This document shows positions 62,084 to 64,000 of a DNA stretch of 64,000 nucleotides, one piece after another (positions within the stretch are counted from its first letter, which is position 1; each line of letters begins with the position of its first letter). Source of the stretch: Paenibacillus_AR mesotrionivorans (GTDB lineage Bacteria > Bacillota > Bacilli > Paenibacillales > NBRC-103111); assembly GCF_046098205.1 (NCBI RefSeq), contig NZ_JBJURJ010000011.1, forward strand, positions 1-64,000, in the 5' to 3' direction. The notes beneath the pieces are model-generated. The model was given only the letters and a program-made list of their open reading frames with translations. It was not told the DNA's origin and searched no databases. The position numbers and the translations under genes were made by a program.

Positions 62084-62272
62084 TGATCAGGCAGGTCTCC
62101 TGGCTCCGGTGCATGAGCTCCGAGGACGCCTTCCCGGCAGTACGCCAGTGGCAAAAAGTCCAGTCGGTTTAAGCACCGCTACAGTGGCGGGGACCGCGCC
62201 GGCTTGGCACCGGCTTCCCTCTTAGATTCGAAGAGCTTGCTAGTCTATACTTACCCTCCGAATACCTGATCA
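62084..62272 (-). ncRNA. Adenosylcobalamin (B12) riboswitch upstream of nrdD
   Basis: On the minus strand the conserved order is GGGAAGCCGGTGC, then GTCCCCGCCACTGTAG, GACTGGACTTTTTGCCACTG, and the B12-box end AGCCAGGAGACCTGCC. The ends TGATCAGG and CCTGATCA close P1 (8 bp). It lies about 207 nt before the nrdD start. Cobalamin riboswitches before B12-independent RNR genes are known to turn them off when B12 is available for class II RNR. Confidence 0.95.
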
Positions 62273-62329
62273 AAACTATATCTTGTGGTCACTTATCAAA
62301 TTCTAATCAATATATTGGTGTTTTGTCAA
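62273..62329 (-). promoter_or_regulatory. nrdD promoter with tandem NrdR boxes
   Basis: On the minus strand -35 TTGACA (complement of 62324-62329) and -10 TAGAAT (complement of 62300-62305) are 18 bp apart. NrdR core CAATATATTG (62308-62317) fills the spacer; a second core CAAGATATAG (complement of 62276-62285) lies downstream of the -10. The two are exactly 32 bp apart, three helical turns, the spacing known for NrdR. Consensus matches are 10/10 and 9/10. Confidence 0.82.
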
Positions 62330-62747
62330 TGCATAAATAGCACCCTAGCAAAAAGCCTACCTATGGACTATAGCAAATTCCAAGAGGATTGTCCTCCCCT
62401 TTTTTGGCCCCAAAGACGGTTTTCAGCCTCCTCCAGCCCCCTCTGCCCACATCATTTTCGGCCTAATTTCCGCCAAAATAAAGGCTTCGCGGAGGGTTAA
62501 AACGCTTCAAAAAAACACCAAAAATTTTTTTTGAACCGCCCCCGGTTTGAGGGAGCCCCCGCCTTAGGTCCAGTGCCAATTACCTGCCCGGGACGGTTTT
62601 GGCCGGACCGGTTTTCCATTACCATAAAGGTATCAAGCACAACAGCGCGAACCATTCTCGCCTTCAAAAATACATAAAAGAATAAACCAATAATACCGCC
62701 GTCGGATTTCTCCCGAACCGGGGGCGTATCGAAAGGAAGAATCCCTT
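62330..62747. other. Gene-free stretch
   Basis: About 420 bp between the nrdD promoter and the small membrane protein gene. An A/T run (AAAAATTTTTTTT) is near 62521-62534. No gene, strong hairpin or clear promoter was seen. Confidence 0.5.
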
Positions 62748-62933
62748 ATGTCAGAAATGAAAAAACCAAGCCGTAATCGGGCCCGGACTGTCTCCCTTCT
62801 TCTTGCAGGCATACTGGGCGTGGCTTTGCTCAGCCAGTTCGGCGGCATCATCGCCATCGCTGCGGCAGCAGGCGCCATCGCATACGGGCTGTCCCTGCTC
62901 CGGAACAAAAATCCGCTGGAATTGGAGGCCTAA
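62748..62933 (+). CDS. Small membrane protein (61 aa) upstream of pspC-like gene
   Basis: A 61-residue protein with a basic N-terminus (KKPSRNRAR) and two short hydrophobic segments (SLLLAGILGVALL, GGIIAIAAAAGAIAYGLSLL). Start ATG 62748 has AAAGGAAG upstream. It ends 3 bp before the PspC gene start, so it belongs to the same operon and may help in membrane stress. The family was not recognised. Confidence 0.7.
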   Translation: MSEMKKPSRNRARTVSLLLAGILGVALLSQFGGIIAIAAAAGAIAYGLSLLRNKNPLELEA

Positions 62934-62936
62934 ATC

Positions 62937-63293
62937 ATGAAGCTGGCACGTTCGAGAACAGATGCAAAACTGTTTGGGCTATGCGGAGGGATCGCAGCTA
63001 ACCTGGGGGTAAACTCCGCCTGGGTCCGGGCCTTTGTTACCGTTGGCATTATTTTCACCGGCGGGCTCCTCCTGCTGGTATATGTCATTGCGGCTATGCT
63101 GCTTCCCGTTGAAGACGCCATGCCCGCTGGTGCATACATGTATGTGCCCTCCTCCCGGGCATACGGCTTTGACACCCGGGAGCCTGCACCGGCAGCGGTG
63201 CCGGAGATTTCCTGGAGCAAGGAAAAGGAAATCCTGTCCAGAGAGATCCGGGAGCTCCGGAGCCGTCTGGATGCGTATGAGCGGGCAGAATAA
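62937..63293 (+). CDS. PspC-domain membrane protein
   Basis: A 118-residue protein. The PspC domain covers residues about 3-58: LARSRTDAKLFGLCGGIAANL, then VRAFVTVGIIFTGGLLLLVYVIAAMLLP. The C-terminal 30 residues are a charged, probably coiled segment (KEKEILSREIRELRSRLDAYE). PspC proteins belong to phage-shock-type membrane stress responses. The second PspA-system locus of the window, ydjFGHI, is 52 kb away. It ends at a terminator. Confidence 0.88.
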   Translation: MKLARSRTDAKLFGLCGGIAANLGVNSAWVRAFVTVGIIFTGGLLLLVYVIAAMLLPVEDAMPAGAYMYVPSSRAYGFDTREPAPAAVPEISWSKEKEILSREIRELRSRLDAYERAE

Positions 63294-63304
63294 GCTGTCC
63301 GATA

Positions 63305-63350
63305 AGAGTCCTTCCATGCTTGCGATCCAAGCGTGTGGGGGACTCTTTTT
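63305..63350 (+). terminator. Terminator of the pspC operon
   Basis: AGAGTCC and GGACTCT flank an inner GCTTG/CAAGC stem; TTTTT follows. Confidence 0.8.
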
Positions 63351-63440
63351 GGTGTCTCCTGTTTCAATTGCCTGGCGTCTGCTTAGCAAGTAAAATAGAA
63401 CTATCTACAGCCTGCAAAGGCAAGGAGGCACCGATCACCT

Positions 63441-64000
63441 ATGAACCGAAGAAGCTTCGTCAAGTGGCTCCTGGCCGGCATTGCGCTTGTGGCAGCATCC
63501 GGGTCGGTGTTTATGCGCAAGCTCATGGATGGTGGAACACCGCCGCTTAACGCCGCGGAAGCACCTACTCCCGAAGCAGCGCAGCCCTCTGCCTCCCCCA
63601 CCTCCAGTCCAGCCCCTGCGGCACCCGTGGAAAAAGGGAAGCTATTGGCCACTGTATTTCTGCTCAGCGACATCCACATGATCGATTCCCAGCCTGTTGT
63701 GGACAAGGTCCACACCGCCCTCAAGGATCTGACCTCTCTGAAGGAAACCTCCGACGCCATCGTTTTGGGCGGGGACCTGACCACCTATGCCCGGGAGCTG
63801 GACTACAAGCTGCTCCGGACCACCTTCAACCAATACAAGCTGCCGCCGCTGTACGGCAATATGGGCAACCATGAATATTACGATATCTGGCTGACCAAGG
63901 AAGGCGCCTGGAGCACCGAAACGGTGCCCAACGGCAAAACCGACAAGGGTGCCAGGGACCGCTTCCAGAAATTTATGGGTATGGATAAGCCCTATGCGGA
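63441..64000 (+). CDS. Metallophosphoesterase with a twin-arginine signal (partial at window edge)
   Basis: The frame starts at ATG 63441 (AAGGAGG, 12 nt upstream) and is open at the window end, giving 186 codons. MNRRSFVKWLLAGIALVA is a twin-arginine signal with RRSFVKW. A Pro/Ala/Ser linker follows. The calcineurin-like motifs SDIHM, GGDLT and GNMGNHE are present, so metal ligands D, H, D, N and H are in place. It is probably exported folded and acts on an extracellular phosphoester; the substrate is unknown. Confidence 0.85.
   Translation, partial: MNRRSFVKWLLAGIALVAASGSVFMRKLMDGGTPPLNAAEAPTPEAAQPSASPTSSPAPAAPVEKGKLLATVFLLSDIHMIDSQPVVDKVHTALKDLTSLKETSDAIVLGGDLTTYARELDYKLLRTTFNQYKLPPLYGNMGNHEYYDIWLTKEGAWSTETVPNGKTDKGARDRFQKFMGMDKPYA

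Overview
The window looks like a chromosomal segment of a GC-rich, spore-forming member of the Bacillota, most likely Paenibacillus or a close relative. Reasons: a gerA/gerB/gerC germination operon, strong AGGAGG ribosome binding sites with frequent TTG and GTG starts, an S-layer-homology protein, a sugar-uptake and glycosidase cluster with a membrane-bound AraC regulator, and Bacillus-type operons (ydjFGHI, ywqBA, metNIQ with a SAM-I riboswitch, nrdIEF). Long open frames opposite several genes are by-products of GC-rich codon use.

Layout. 0-3 kb: a partial MarR regulator, a macrolide 2'-phosphotransferase-like kinase and an MFS exporter. 3.3-7.3 kb: the germination operon. 7.4-11 kb: ydjF(pspA)-ydjG-ydjH-ydjI envelope-stress operon. 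11-18 kb: single genes and small operons (cadherin-like secreted protein, APH-type kinase, SLH protein, acetyltransferase, an unassigned protein with a possible TIR/deoxyribosyltransferase-like fold, membrane proteins, an apbE remnant, a TetR regulator). 18-22.8 kb: a MarR-GNAT operon with twin palindromic operators, an ABC exporter pair, and a SPOUT RNA methyltransferase preceded by a 28-codon leader peptide and nested hairpins. 23-32.9 kb: sulfurtransferase, GlsB-type membrane protein, a repeat-rich gap, GNAT, the ywqB-ywqA SWIM/SNF2 pair, and divergent EAL and GGDEF genes. 33-37 kb: acetate transporter, then SAM-I riboswitch with metN-metI-metQ. 37.6-39 kb: a DUF116-type protein and a 160-bp MITE.

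39-52.7 kb, all on the minus strand, is a polysaccharide-use locus. It encodes a secreted modular clan GH-A glycosidase, two sugar permeases, a binding protein, an AraC regulator with an extracellular sensor, a GH78 alpha-L-rhamnosidase and an unassigned, probably alpha/alpha-barrel, protein. The promoters before the glycosidase and the first permease share about 115 bp, including paired direct repeats 19 bp apart, so one activator probably drives both. This suggests secreted depolymerisation, oligosaccharide import and intracellular rhamnose removal.

53-54.6 kb has an AAC(3)-type acetyltransferase and another APH-type kinase. 54.7-62.3 kb is a ribonucleotide reductase cluster: class III nrdD-nrdG, then class Ib nrdI, nrdE, nrdF. 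Its leader starts at a promoter with two NrdR boxes exactly 32 bp apart and continues into an adenosylcobalamin riboswitch, so the cluster is predicted to respond both to dNTP/ATP status and to B12. The end carries a small membrane protein, a PspC protein and a partial metallophosphoesterase with a twin-arginine signal.

The two regulatory regions most worth attention are the NrdR plus cobalamin-riboswitch leader (61.9-62.33 kb) and the leader-peptide attenuator before the RNA methyltransferase (21.8-22.07 kb).
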